Shown in pieces: positions 23,196-36,310 of a DNA stretch of 64,000 nt; positions within the stretch are counted from its first letter, which is position 1, and every line of letters begins with the position of its first letter. The notes beneath the pieces are model-generated. The model was given only the letters and a program-made list of their open reading frames with translations. It did no database searches and was not told the origin of the DNA. Source of the stretch: Talinum fruticosum (taxonomy: Eukaryota > Streptophyta > Magnoliopsida > Caryophyllales > Talinaceae). The stretch covers positions 17,539-81,538 of the forward strand of contig JAITYX010000178.1 in NCBI GenBank assembly GCA_021018815.1. The letters run 5' to 3'. The position numbers were made by a program, and so were the translations under genes.

Positions 23196-23986
23196 TAAAA
23201 AGGGTTTTGGTTCATCGTTTGAATATAATTAATCAAGTTTAATTAGATTATTTAATGCTTTTAAGTGTCTTTCACGAGTAGTAGATTAATTACTATTACT
23301 ATTATTATTGCTATTTCCTAATGACTTATCGAAGGGGATGTGCTTTTCCTTCTTCTTTTCCGTTTTCCTCATTCTAGGAAAAGAAGAGGGACAAGATGTC
23401 TTTCTTTTGTAATTCCATCTTCTTAATGGAATTTTTTTTCCTGACTTAAAAGCATAAGGCCTCAAAGTGCTTGTTCTCTCTCTTGTCCTTTTCCTACTGT
23501 TATCGATGATGGTCGTGGTGGGTGGGGTTGATCCTTTTTGACTATGGCAACTTATTGGATCAACCTTTTAGGTTAAAAGCTATGAGGTAAAGGTCACTGA
23601 AGTCCAAGCATTTGGTTATTTTCTCTTCCTGAGTTCATCTCTATTCATCTTTTTACTAGGACATGTTGGATCTCTTGATCATTTGAATCTTTCATTTTAT
23701 TTCAAAATTATAATTATAATTAGTAATGAATGCTAATATTTTGACATTTCAACTTGGTTTCATTTATCTTTAATTTTGAACTATATTAATTTTTTTTTGT
23801 TTGTTCTCAATCTGGCCATGGACAATGTAGCATCTGATTCTTAGTCTTGATGAACGAATAGCCATCCAAAAACAAAGCAACCACTAATATTTCATATAAA
23901 CTAAATAAACCGTTTAAAAAGAACAGAGCTAAAAGCTTACCACTAGTAATTATGCCTAATGACTATCCTTTTAACATATTAGAGGT
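23196..23986 (+). other. 3' flank of WOX4
   Basis: It probably includes the 3' UTR. T-rich tracts and several AATAAT/AATTAA words could serve as polyadenylation signals, but none can be chosen. No other gene is seen. Confidence 0.4.
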
Positions 23987-23989
23987 TAA

Positions 23990-24790
23990 GGGTGCTTTTG
24001 GTTTGGGGGAAAATATTTTTCCAATAAATTATTTTCCATAGGAAAATGATTTTCTAAGGAAATTATTTTTCACCCAAATTTTCCTTTGTTCGGTAATTTT
24101 TAAAAAATTCATCTGAGAAACGAAAACTAAAAATCGAATTCAGAGACAAAATTCATCCAAAAACACAAAATTCACATGAAACACAAAGAAAAGATCTAAT
24201 TAGAGGAAAATGCCAGAGGCCAACCCTTTCTTCCATGGAAGTCTGAATATAGAGGAGAGAGAAAACAAGCAAAGAACATCAAAATTGCCTCGGATCTTCA
24301 CATTGAACTGTTTCACCCAAATCCGTATTTTCCTTTGTTTGCCAAACCATCAAATTGACGGAGCCATCAAGTAGTGTTTCAGATTGAAATAATGGATTTG
24401 AGAGAAGAAAACCAAAAGTTGAAATCAGAGGCAGTAATCCATCCAAAAACGCAAAATTTACACAAAAGGATTGAAATAATGGATGAAAGTGAAAAGATAA
24501 AGGAGGGAGAGAGAGAGAGAGGGTTCATGGCTTCAGATTTTAACGAGAGGGAGAGAGAAAGAGTTGAGCGAGATGGAGGGGAAAGAGTTGACCGAGAGTT
24601 GTGAGCGGGAGGGAGGAGAGAGAAGCCTTGGGAAAATCAACTTCTCTCTAAAACAACAGAAATTATTTTCTCCTAATTAAGGGAAAATATTTTCCTTAGA
24701 AAATTATTTTTAGATTTTTATTTACCAAACACTGTGAAAATAGAATCATAATTTTCTAAGAAAATATTTTCCTTTCAAACAAATACACTC
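23990..24790. mobile_element. Putative MITE, PIF/Harbinger-like (801 bp)
   Basis: The ends GGGTGCTTTTGGTTT and (inverted) GAGTGTATTTGTTTG are imperfect terminal repeats, with further matching GGAAAATATTTTCC words inside, and TAA occurs on both sides (23987-23989 and 24791-24793). A 3-bp TAA duplication and GGGTG-type ends suggest a Harbinger-derived MITE, but the ends are diverged. The frame at 24374-24604 is purine-rich filler and not a gene. Confidence 0.5.
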
Positions 24791-24793
24791 TAA

Positions 24794-26514
24794 ATTAAAG
24801 AGAAAGTTGACAACCTAACATTAAGTATTAACTGAGGCTAAGTATAGAGAGAAAGTCAGCGACCTAGGATCAAGTAAAGCTAGCAAGACAAATAAAATTC
24901 GTCTCACTTTTATAAGAGTTAAAGTTCATTCCTTTTTTTCCACATTCGGTTTGAGTAATTTCCTCCCTATTTGTAGTATGAATTCATGTAGATTTTGAGA
25001 GAACTTTGTTCATGACGCTTACATTTACTATTTTAGATTGAGATAAATTGCTGGTGATGTTGACACAGTATCCTCTTTTAGATGCAACATATATCATGTG
25101 AGATCAATAAATTCTATTTTTTGTTCTTGTTTGGGTGATATCAGATAAATCCTTTGTAATTATAGTGGTTTTCATTGAACCACCCATTGATATCATATTA
25201 TTTTTATTGAACATATATTAGGATAGTTTTCGAGTATGAATATGAAAATATTTCTAATTTTATGGATAGAGAGATTTTTCTTGACATTTTATGAAAATTG
25301 TGGTTGTAAATTATTTTTGTAAAATATGTATATTTGCAAGGCTTTAGTAAATGTAGTCATTCATTGGTCCCTTTATATAGATGATGCTAAATAGGCTAGT
25401 AAAATTACGAGAGGAAGTTCAAGGATTAAACTAGGTTCACTGGAGTCCTAGCCTATCAGGTACTAGGACCACAAAGGAACCTTTTGGAAAGCGTCGTGCG
25501 TATTTCCCCAAATAAGTGATAATAAGAGTTTATAAGACCATCCATAGTCTTAGGCTCACATGATGGAGGTGTACAATAACACATCATTAAAGGGTCGCTT
25601 TTTTCTCTTTTTAAATCCTTACTTCTACGATGCGAGACTCACCAATTTAAATAACCACATAGATTCCACTCATCAACATATTTAATTAATTAATTAATTT
25701 TATATTATATTATTATTTATTTTTATAATATATAAAAAATTATTCGATACACTATAAAAAATTAAATTAATTATTTTAGATTGTAAATGTTTTTAAACAA
25801 ATGATACAATAATATTAGAATTTTAATTAAATAAAAAAATACACAAATAATAGCTATGGTAAATAATAATAATATTAGAATTATAATAGTTATTTATTTT
25901 CATACAATAATAATATTATAAATTATAACAATAATCATAATAATAAAAATAAAAATTACAACAACAATAACAACAACAACAAATAATAATATGTAAAAAA
26001 ATAAGCCCAATAGAGAGAGAAAGAGAGATACAGAGGGAGAGAGTTTGACAAAATGCAAGTGGGCCTCATTGGACGAATCTACACAAGCCATGTGCGGCGA
26101 GCCTTGTCTGAGATAGGTGCCATGGGCCACACCTTCATGCACATCTCGGAAACACGCTTACCCAGTGTGGAAGGATGAGTCTCAAGTGGCGCGCCACATC
26201 AGATGCACGTTGCTTCCCTAGCATTCATGGGAGAAGCTCTAAAAGATTTGAACTCTAGGGTGAGGTTCAGTGCATCAAATTCACCAAATCTGTTACGGTA
26301 ATAATTCTGCTAATTGAACAAACTGTAATTTTTACCCTCCCAGTACATTGCATAGAACACAAAGAGTATAACAAGGAAAATTCATTTTGTATGATACAAT
26401 ATCTTCAGAAAAATTCACAATAAATTAACTGAAAATATTATGTAACTTAACTATTAACATAAATTACCATATTCAACATTTAACATTACTTAAGATGAAT
26501 TTGAGGACCTCACT
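24794..26514. other. AT-rich intergenic DNA
   Basis: It contains ATT/AAT-rich tracts (25680-25990) and a purine-rich AGAG stretch at 26010-26045. The minus frame at 25900-26142 is low complexity. No gene is recognised. Confidence 0.45.
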
Positions 26515-26519
26515 TAGTA

Positions 26520-26521
<2 letters not shown>

Positions 26522-26604
<83 letters not shown>
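26522..26604. repeat. (TTA)n microsatellite
   Basis: About 27 uninterrupted ATT units. Confidence 0.95.
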
Positions 26605-26605
<1 letters not shown>

Positions 26606-27784
26606 TCTTGTTGTATAAAAAGGATGAAAGTTAATTTAGGTAAACTTTAAAACTTTTAATACTAATTTTTCAAGAATTTAACAGTTATATAAATTAGCAG
26701 GTGATCACCTAAATAATCACGGTTAGAGTCTATATACTATACTAGTCTACTAATTCTTCTCATTGAACACTTTTAACTAGGACCCATATTACATTGTTTT
26801 TGTGTAAAGGGTAAAATAACTCAAGTGAACTTATCGTAAGAGATCTATTAAGTTATCATCAATTAAAATGGATGAGAAATCATAATTAGTACAAGTGTAC
26901 TAAAACATAGGGGAGAGAAGTGAATGACCCTTACATGCCACTCAATCAACCACTTGATTTGCTTTTCAAAAAAATATAGTTGTATGATGTGTTGTTGACA
27001 TTGATCCTGAGTTTGATAACATCTTGAATAATATATTCAATCTGCCACAAATATCAAATACTACCTTTAAATATTTAAATAACAATATTGTTATCACCTT
27101 CAACTTGGATTACATGATTTGACAAGGATTACATGATTTTCTCTCTCCTATTATATCACAACGTTGGCAAGCATATCAATTAAGGCATATACAAACAACA
27201 CGTAATACTGTGTATCACAACCACTCATTATTGTGTGGGACCGGTTTAGAGTTGCCATTTAGGAGGGAACCGCAAGGTTTATATCCATGGTTGAAATTTC
27301 AAATATATTTGTGGCCAACTTTACCTTTTTTTTAATTTTTTTTATAATCATTGAAATCATGCCATGCATTATGGCAATTTTGTGATTGCGATCGATCACT
27401 CTCCGAGCTAAATCATGTAGTTCAATGGGTTAGGTGTAGCGTCAATTCATATTTTCACATTTCATCCTATTTGTTGCGTTGTTGCCGTCAAATGAGGCAG
27501 ATGTGTTTCGCACACAATTGGACCATTATATATCAAGACTATATGTATGTTAGTCATATGCATTCAATTGTTGTGACATTGGTTTTGATTATAAAAATTC
27601 AATTGATAGTTGTATATAATTTATTTATGTCATATGGTTCTTATTTATTATCTTATATCTGAGATTTGAGTGTAATTTTGATATTTGCATATGAGATATG
27701 AGTACCATTTTTTAATATCTATCTGAGAACTCGGGTAATGAAGTTTGAGTGTGTAAGGTATCTCTACATATTCATCTCATATTA
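26605..27784. other. Intergenic DNA, nothing recognised
   Basis: The plus frame at 27351-27662 (103 codons) has no recognisable domain and AT-driven composition. I do not call it a gene. Confidence 0.4.
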
Positions 27785-27792
27785 TACCTAAG

Positions 27793-29007
27793 TAGACCTG
27801 TCAATTTGGGTGAGTGAGTTAAATACGCATCGGGTGTATTCTCGTTCGGGTAAAATACGGGTTGGGTGTATTTCGATTCGGGTAAAATAAGGAGGTTGTA
27901 TATCGGGTTATACGAGTTTCGGGTCGACCCAACGGGTTAAGACTCTCTTTTTAATCAGTTAATTTTTTAATTATAAAAATCCACTATATTTTTGCTTAAA
28001 ATTACCCATAGTTTTACGAAAAAGTATAGCATTTGTATTTTCTAAAAACTATGTTAAGAAACATTCAAAACTTTCATTAAAATATTTGTGTGAAGACCTC
28101 ATTGAGTCGAGTGGTTTGATCACTTGACCCGTTGAAATAGGTCAATAAAAGGTTGGGTTAATAATGAGTTAAATAATAATAACTTATTTTGTTAATGATT
28201 CGTTTAAGATTTCGATTTTTTATTTTACCTCTTCTATTATATTAAAGAAGTTTATTTGCATATTTACTACATTTTAAAACAGATCGAGAAATTGCTGACT
28301 CGGGTAGACGTAACCGACCCATTTTATTCACTAACAAATTTTTAAATTTATTTTAACCCGACCCATTGTCCATCCTATGCGCTATGGTTCAAGTACAATT
28401 AGAACAATTTCAAATAAATAAGAATTAGAAATTTACAATAAATTAAAATTAAATTTTTAATTATAATATCAAATTTTTACTTCATTATAGTAATATTATT
28501 TCTACAAAAAAAAGTATATTATTTAAGATGTGACTAGGTATATTCACTTCACCAAAAATATAACAAGTATAATTTGTAATATATAACGTAATTTGAATCC
28601 ATATATTTTTTTATTGGAATTAATTATGTATAATTTTTAAATATAATAATTTTTTTATGAGAAAGAAGTTAGAAAAATAAAATAATATTAGTGTTTGTCA
28701 ATAAACGACTGCGATAAATATATAACGTCTCTCCAAATGATGTGATATGATAAAAACCATTGTTAAAAGAGTGATAAAGTGAAAGGAAAATCATGTAATG
28801 TGCACAAAACATTTAATTAACATGTCACAAACTTAGAATTGTTGTTTTTATTGCCTTGATTCAACGGGTCGAACGGGTTCGGGTCAGGTTTGACCCGCTA
28901 ATTTGTGAGTTTTTCGGGTTTGGGTCGAGAAAATCATGTCCAAAACCCAAAATTTTTGGGCTTGTTCGGGTTGGGTTTTCGAGTAAGATCAATTTTTACC
29001 AGGTCTA
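27793..29007. mobile_element. hAT-like non-autonomous transposon (1215 bp)
   Basis: It starts TAGACCTGTCAATTTGGG and ends in the inverted ACCAGGTCTA, with a perfect 8-bp duplication TACCTAAG on both sides (27785-27792 and 29008-29015). GGGTCGGGT-type words crowd both ends, as in the 19893-20535 element, but the terminal sequence differs (TAGACCTG against TAGGGATG), so it is a separate family. No transposase is present. Confidence 0.85.
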
Positions 29008-29015
29008 TACCTAAG

Positions 29016-29344
29016 TATACATATGATTATATGGTAAGTGGATGCTCATTATTTAATGTTGGAATACTCGAGTAGCCAAAAATATTGTATTAATACACCG
29101 ACGAGGTAATTATTCTTTCATAATTTAAGTGTATAATATTTCAATATATTCTTCATTTATTTTATGCCTTATATGCTGAATATATGTTTAAAAAATCCTC
29201 GTGATTTGATATAGATATCAAGAGATATTTTCTAAGATTATTTCCATATTTAGCCAGATTTTATTCTATCTATATTGGTTAAGATTTTATGTGGTTATTG
29301 TATTAAACTTGAATGATCTATTTGCAGCTTTGCCTTATTTAGTA
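29016..29344. other. AT-rich spacer, nothing recognised
   Basis: Between the hAT-like element and the CACTA terminus I see no conserved feature. Confidence 0.4.
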
Positions 29345-29760
29345 CATTACTAGAGAAACCACTTTTAACTATAATTCTGAAATACCTTTAACTACGGTTA
29401 TCCGGCGTCGTGTATGTGGCCGTAATTGTAGATGTGAACCTTTACTATGTTTCAAAATCGTAATAAAAAACCTTCAATTACTACGGTTTATTTGAACAAT
29501 CGTAGTAATAGAGAACCTAATACCAAGTTTCTGGATTAACAACCGTAGTAATAGGCTTAGATATTATACGTTTGTAAGTTAACAATCGTAGCAATAGGTC
29601 TGGTCCCAAATCCCCCTCTTCTGGCCAAAATTTTAGGCCCATACCTATTACTACTTTTCTTAATGAAGAACCGTATTAATAGGTTATATTTAGACCTATT
29701 ACTACGGTTGTTCCTTAAGAATCATAGTAATAGGTCTGAATTTTTTTAGAATTATTTTTT
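29345..29760. repeat. CACTA subterminal repeats, left end
   Basis: Words such as AACCGTAGTAATAGG and its inverse CCTATTACTACGGTT recur at 20-50 base spacing in both orientations. Similar words recur at 46990-47180. Confidence 0.65.
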
Positions 29761-30179
29761 GTGTTCTTACCCCTATACAATTAAATAAATTTAACATATA
29801 TAATAATTTACAACCATTTACACAAACTCTTTCAGAATATATTTAAACTAGATTCCAACAGTCTTGATGAGAATATATGCAAACCAGATTCCTCACACAA
29901 AGTAGTATGATACACAATTTAAAAAATCACAAATTTGACCAATCAAATAATGAAAAATATGTGTAAATATATACTTATGTAATTGTCTTTATACAGTTAT
30001 ATACAAATTGTGCCCAATCTTGTCTTAATTTGTTGAGCACAACATCTGTATAGGGAGTGGGGGCTTATTTCTCGGGAAATATTGCGACCAATGTTGTAAA
30101 AGACATTCATTACGTCAAGTGCAAGTATTAATTAAGTTGAAAAGAACATTAAAACATTTAAATTTTTTATGATCAAATA

Positions 30180-30930
30180 TAAGTGCAAGTGCAAGTACCT
30201 TTTTGGGATTAGATGTGAGATCATTGAAATCGATTTGGGTCAAAATTTCTTTCATGTACTCGGAAAATGTAAAAGTCACACTCCACATTCCCCTTTGTTT
30301 GTGGCACTAAAATTATAATTCCCAACACATGGAGAATTCATTAGTACTTATGTAGCTAGCAAGTAATATCAAATAAAAATTAAATTTAACGCTAAGTAAG
30401 AGAACCTCACCTTTACGGGGAAAATAGTTGGATTTGATTTCACACGTGAGGCTCTCGCGCCTCCCGTACAATAATACATTACGAGAACACTATTTTTCAA
30501 TCGGAAAAATAAAATTCAAATTAACATACAATTGAAAAGAATACTTAACAAAAAAGCATAAAATGATTAAGGTATGAACTCACGAGTCGAGCACGCTCTT
30601 CATATCTTTTCTCACGGGATGGCCCCGAGGATTGAGCCAGTGCGACATTACTCCTCGAAAATATGGCAGCAAGCATCCAATGTTTGCTACACCGACACAA
30701 ATAACATATTTATAAATACGTAACACCATTAAAACTCCATTTAAGTTATTTGCACACTTACCCTTAAATGAACGACGCCAAATAACATTTTTTTTCACAT
30801 TATTTTTCATGACTCTCAAGATATAATCGGATTGATCTTGAGTTCCTTGTCCTATTGCTTGAATGACATGAGGGTTGATAAACTGAACTGACTCGTTTTC
30901 TATCTCATGAAGCCACCTATTACATATTAA
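30180..30930 (-). pseudogene. Ulp1-like C48 peptidase domain remnant of the CACTA element
   Basis: On the minus strand, across frame changes, three blocks of a Ulp1/SENP-type cysteine peptidase can be seen: HWMLAAIFS near 30670 (catalytic His), HWLNPRGHPVRKD near 30625, where the family has WLDP so the catalytic Asp is Asn here, and VEC followed by FY near 30285 (catalytic Cys), then YMKEIL. Several plant CACTA and Mutator elements carry such a domain, related to deSUMOylating peptidases. At least two frameshifts and the Asp change make it inactive. An intron may separate the last block. Confidence 0.5.
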
Positions 30931-30973
30931 TTGTACATATAGTTAGAAATGGAAATTCGCATATAAAAAATGA

Positions 30974-30978
<5 letters not shown>

Positions 30979-31041
<63 letters not shown>
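30979..31041. repeat. (TA)n microsatellite
   Basis: About 31 TA units lie between two parts of the CACTA coding remnant, probably in an intron. Confidence 0.95.
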
Positions 31042-31045
<4 letters not shown>

Positions 31046-31089
31046 ACTCACATTATGCCAAACATAATAGCGGATGTGCCGATCTCTTG

Positions 31090-31620
31090 CATCTGCAAAA
31101 ATTACATTATGTCATCCAAGAAAAGATGTACTGTCATGTCCTCATCGTCCCCGTCAAATACCTCAAACACATGACATGGCGCTTTGATTTCCAATGTTGT
31201 TTCTTCTGAAAGTCTTCACAAAACTTTGCAAAATAAAACACCAATCCGTATATGACTCGTGAATGGGTAGGAGACGGGACTACTTTGGACAACGATCGAG
31301 CGCCGCTGAATACTTGCTTGTGCCAATTGAGGGAGTTGGACTGTCGTTCATCCCACTCTCGGATCTGTCCCCGATATCCTAATTCATGGAGGACCATAAT
31401 ACACGAATTAGAAATATATATACGTGATATTAACAAAAGTTAAACATGATATTTTCAAATGAATTACCGTAAAGAGGATGACCAAACTATTGGGCCAAGG
31501 GACAAAGCTGTTGACCGCGTCGTGAACAATGTGGAGGTCCGGTGACCGGATTAGCAACTCATAGTTGCCTTTCCCTTGCACGACTTCTCTCACACTACCT
31601 TCACCTAATCAACTGAAAGC
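31090..31620 (-). pseudogene. CACTA protein remnant (WPNSLV block and pre-peptidase helical region)
   Basis: The minus frame 31408-31593 includes GNYELLIRSPDLHIVHDAVN followed by VPWPNSLV, the tail of a domain found before the peptidase in plant CACTA proteins (xxWPKxLV). Around 31110-31190, in another frame, come VFEVFDGDDEDMTVHLFLDD and MQFLQMQEIGTSAI, matching the helical block that precedes the Ulp1 core. Introns or deletions separate the pieces. The plus-strand frames here are shadows. Confidence 0.5.
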
Positions 31621-32339
31621 AGTGCCCCGTGAACAACGGCACCTGGCTTCACGGGGTAAACAACATCCATTACCAGAACATGATTTAGGGAGGGTAATGA
31701 GAAGTTAGCTTTCACTGCACCACCTATATAAGAATCAGCATAACAATTAGAATCACGGGATAACCCTTTAGAGACAAGTTAAACAATATAAGAATCCTGG
31801 AAAAAAAAACGAACAAAGTTTCGCCTTAAAATTAGACATTTTTTCGGGACAATGGCCCTCATCCGAAACAACAAAAACAAACTATAACTAATTACTCAAT
31901 AACCACACGCCGAAGTTCCACAACAACCACACTATATACACCGTTCATTTAACAAGTACACCCAATAATTATTCAAAATATAAACATGTATGTAAATCTA
32001 ATTACGTAGTTAAATCTTAATTACCTCAACCATAAGATTGAATTGCTCGACAGGTGAGCTCGCATTCGCACTCGCCGGTGTTTGGGGTGAGAATGGATGT
32101 AAATCATCCAAGTTGGGTGCCGGGATACCCATATTGCTGAAGTACGCCATAAGGCAGTCCTTCATTTGGGCCTTCATTTATTCCTTTATCTCTTCTATAT
32201 GTGCAGTCATTTGGGACTGCATTTGGGCGGTATTTGAGACATTATTACCTCTATATTAGCTAGGTTAGAAGAGATGGGGCACTTCTTTCTAGCCCCAAAG
32301 TGCTCAGATATCCCCACCCTCTAACCGATGGCTCGAACG

Positions 32340-33098
32340 CGATTGGGATGCTCATCTCTGTTTAGGGCCAAGGATAACTTGTCCCTCCTTCCGGTGGTGT
32401 CAGCGACTTTTGAAGTCGAGGTATATGACAAAGACTCCTATACGAAGGAAATAAATTATCATTGGCAATTCATATATTTAAAACCGATAAGTTCTCAAAA
32501 TAAATAAAGAAATAGTCAAAAAACGTGCGAGTCGCTGCACAATAGATTATACGTCAATCGTAGTGAAGGTGTCATCTTTCTTCTTTCTTCCTTCGACCCA
32601 CAACTCGTCCCTCTCAATAGTGAGTTACAAAGTATCTGTGATGACACCTTCACCGGATTCGCTTTGAAGTTGTTCAAGCTTCTGCTTGTATAACTTGTCC
32701 TCCACCTTCACGTATCCCCTACGGGACATCGTATGGGGATACGCATTGCTCTTAATCCTCTTCCGGTTGGCTTCACCTCGTGCCTGCGCAAGTAATTAAG
32801 ACAAAAAAAAAAATTAGTAAATAAGACTTATATCGAAAAAAAGAGAACAAATGATAAATTACATTGTATTCTGGAGATGAGACATATGCTTCAAACGTCT
32901 TCTAATCCTCCTCGATGATGAAGTTGTAGACCTCCCAAGGTATACCTTCTACCTTGATTTGTCTTATTCATAGACCAAAATAGCGGCAATGCGAGACTGG
33001 AAGTTTCTAAATTTCTCAACTGTTGACATTAGGGTCTTTTTTCTCACTAAGGGGATATCAAATTCTTTAACGTCCAAGATGAACATTTTCTGAAACAC
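32340..33098 (-). pseudogene. CACTA transposase-associated domain (Ptta/En/Spm, Transposase_24-like), second part
   Basis: On the minus strand, starting next to the solo LTR, FDIPLVRKKTLMSTVEKFRN matches the FxxPxxxxxxVLxxLxxxWRxFKxxL block of plant Ptta/En/Spm proteins. After an intron-like gap comes EANRKRIKSNAYPHTMSRRG, matching the RAxNRxKxxxxHTxGxKSF block, and then an acidic and basic linker with a stop. The first part is on the other side of the solo LTR at 36311-36592. Confidence 0.55.
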
Positions 33099-33103
33099 AA
33101 GAA
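33099..33103. other. Target site duplication AAGAA, left
   Basis: Identical to 36287-36291 across the solo LTR. Confidence 0.85.
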
Positions 33104-33325
33104 TGTAATGCCCCGACCTTAATCCAATACATCAACAAAGATTAATAAATACTAATGAGGGTGCACTTCAATTCACACTTTCATTCATCATTATCATATG
33201 TATTATATACTTGTGCCAGTAACCATATTATGTGTTGCATGACTCGGATGATGATAGCGACGCTTGGCAAAGAAATAAACAAATAAATGAATGATCAAAT
33301 AAATTATGCCTTGTGATAATTCAAG

Positions 33326-33425
<100 letters not shown>

Positions 33426-34304
33426 TCATACACCTAAAGTTTGTAATAATTATTCAAGTCGAGAATTCCTAAACCGACATTCTTTTAACTTGGGAGTGAC
33501 TATTAGGGTATTAGGGCTTGTAGAGAGTAGAGGGTCCAATAACCAAGAAAATGAAAACAAAAATAAAATAAAAAAGGGGTTGGATTCATATTTGAGGGAG
33601 AGAAAATTCAGATTCAAAATTTGCCTATTTAAACCCCAAAATCTCAAAACCCCACCTTCACCATTTGCTCTTCTTTCCAAAGAAACTCATCTCCCTCACT
33701 CAACCCCTCTACTACCCAGCCAGGCTGACCACCACCACCACCACCACCACCACCACCAACTCCTCCGGTAGCCGTCACCGGAGCCACCAGTCGCCGACCA
33801 CCGCGGGTTTTTTTTGCTGCTGCCCTGCTGCTGTGTCTTGCTGTAGCTGCTGCTGCCTGCTGACTGCAGCCAGTCGTCGCCGGTTGGCGCCTGCTGCCGC
33901 CGCCAGTTGTTGCCGCCAACCACCGCAGCCACCGGAGCTCCGATCAGCCACCCCTTCCACCATAAAAACCCTCATTTTTCTTGTGGATTTTGTGTAAAAA
34001 CCTCAACCTTCAACTAATCAATTCCTATAATTTTTAGAAATAATTAGATAGATGTAGCATGCAAGAGATTATTGTGTAAAATCAAATTGCATAGCCATCA
34101 TTAGGCTTTTGGGGAGTGTTGATTGGAAACGTTAATTCGAGTTGTCCAAATCTTGGTATGAGAAGTAATTATCTTGCATGCACTTTTAATGGGTTTTAGT
34201 GAGTTAATATGATACTTACAATGATGGAAAATTTATAAGATAAACCTTTTATAGATATCTCACAAAGACAAAATACGTAGAGCATAAGAAAGTGGAGTTT
34301 GTAA

Positions 34305-34530
34305 GACTCTGCCACCCACCATGGGTGACCCCACAGCCTGTGGGGCAGGTCGTGGTGGCTAACAGCAAGTTAATTGACCAAAACACCCACCACGGCTGCT
34401 CCCACAAGCCGTGGGGTAAGCCGTGGTGGCCACCAGAAGTCCCCACTGACCGTGGGAAGGCCCTTGGTGACCTCTAGAGCCGACCATTGACCCCCACTGG
34501 CCGTGGGGAGGCCCACGGTGGCTTCCAAAG
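34305..34530. repeat. GC-rich inverted mini-repeats in the solo LTR
   Basis: About four units of the type CCCCAC...GCCGTGGGG...CGTGGTGGC follow each other at 45-65 base spacing in otherwise AT-rich DNA. Each can fold on itself. Confidence 0.6.
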
Positions 34531-36286
34531 CAAAGGAAATTTGGTTTTCATGATGATTCAAGTTATTAGAAAATTTTGGAGGAAGAGATGAACTAAAATG
34601 AGCATGCATGTAAAAAAAAAAAATTAAAATGAAACTTTAAAGGAATAGAATGTTATGTGAGGATTTAAGAAAGAAAATAGGATTGCATGTTGAATTATGA
34701 GGATGTGGATTAAATATGTGAATTAAAGAAAATAGGTAAGTTGGATGATTTTAAGAAGTTAAAGCAAATAAGTAGTTTTGGGAAGATTAAAGAAATTAAG
34801 TCATTTTGGAGGGTTTGAAGAAAATTAAGTGATATGGATGATTGAGACAAATTAAAAGGAAATAAGTGATGTTAACAATTTAAGAAAACAAGTGACTTTA
34901 ATGAACCAAAAGAAAATAAAAGATTTTAGTAACTTAACGGAAATAAGAGAATAAGTAATTGTGGTAGTAGAAAAGAAGCAATTTGACAATTTAAAGTGTT
35001 AAAGCAAATTAGCGAATTTGATGATGTGAAGAAATTAAAGGTAACAGGGTTAGCTTAGGTGATTTATAAGAATTGGTTTAGTATGCAAGTGAAGAATTAA
35101 GCATCGTTAGACGATTAAATAATTAGATGAGCAAAATACTTAATTTGAAAAGTGACCGATTAACACATTAGATGTTTTATGGAGAATCAGTCAAGGGAAC
35201 TTTATGAGCATATTGCGGGACAAGAGGGGTTGGTATAAGCTACGAGTGTTACTTTAGAGCTTCAACCTATAAAATTTAACCAGCCGCTTTAACAATCTAC
35301 GAAGTGATTTTGTTTTATTTTAAATTCATCTAATCATAGGAAGTTATAATAAGGAAATAATATAAGTAATAACAGTAGTAATAATAATAGCAACGATAAT
35401 AATAAGATAGTAAATTAGTTACTAAAAGTATTAAATATATTAATGAAACACTTTATTTTGTTAAGGCATCATTGTCGTTCATCCGAGTCAGCAATTCCAA
35501 AGGGACTAAAGGAAGGATATCACTACGATTTCAAGGTACGTTTATTGCTTGTACCTTATGAAAACCCATATGTTTATACATAACAATATCAAATGGTTTG
35601 CTTAATGAAATGAACCATTTCAAATATTATTTATCACCTAATTATGTGGCCCATCCATATCAATCATACCAGCGTGATCAGACCTGTGATCACACCCATA
35701 TATATATTTATCGATCGGTGTGGGTATGCGCATATTTAGGGAAACCGATGATCGTAAGGAGCCACTCAGATAATAAATAAATAATTGTTTTACTATATTC
35801 TTCCTGTCTGATTTATAAATGAATTGAAATGCATGCGCTCAAATCAATATATCTTCACATAAATTATTTACAGTACATGGATAGACGTGCTGAGCTCCGG
35901 CTCATTATTTCGAAATGTTTTTCTCTGTTTTCTTTGAGGTAAGGTTAATGAAGAGGAAAACAAACGAGTTCATTTTGGTCATCAAGACTTAGAGGCTCAC
36001 AGTGATAGTCAAGAATGTGATGTGTGGGAGTCGTGTATGCTTTGATTAGTAAGTTATAGTCATGCTGGTGCTCGATAACTTTTTGCCCGTTATGTTGTTA
36101 TAAGTTGGGCGTCTACATATTATGAACCTCAACCTAATAAGTTATGTTTGTATGTTAATTAGGTAGTTGCCTTGCTCTTATTAAAGAGCGGCGGTAACGC
36201 TTCTAATTCTCTTTTCCGCTGCGCTAATTACTAGTTCGTCAGTCATTATGACTAAACCGGTGAATAGGGGTTTTGGAGGCGTTACA

Positions 36287-36291
36287 AAGAA
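36287..36291. other. Target site duplication AAGAA, right
   Basis: Identical to 33099-33103. Confidence 0.85.
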
Positions 36292-36310
36292 CGACATGTA
36301 TTAGTTCGTA

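Noticed and set aside
24374..24604. Glu/Arg-rich 76-codon frame
   Set aside because: Purine-rich GAGAGA sequence within a MITE-like element, with no family and no leader.
25528..26200. Possible MITE starting GACCATCCATAG
   Set aside because: The start resembles MITE ends seen in plants, but I could not find a convincing inverted end or target duplication on the right.
30979..31041. Ile/Tyr-repeat frame at 30970-31209
   Set aside because: It is a (TA)n microsatellite, and its downstream part is antisense to the CACTA remnant.
33665..33997. Ser/Ala/His-rich frames on both strands over the CCACCA tract
   Set aside because: Low-complexity DNA in the solo LTR. All six frames are open for compositional reasons.
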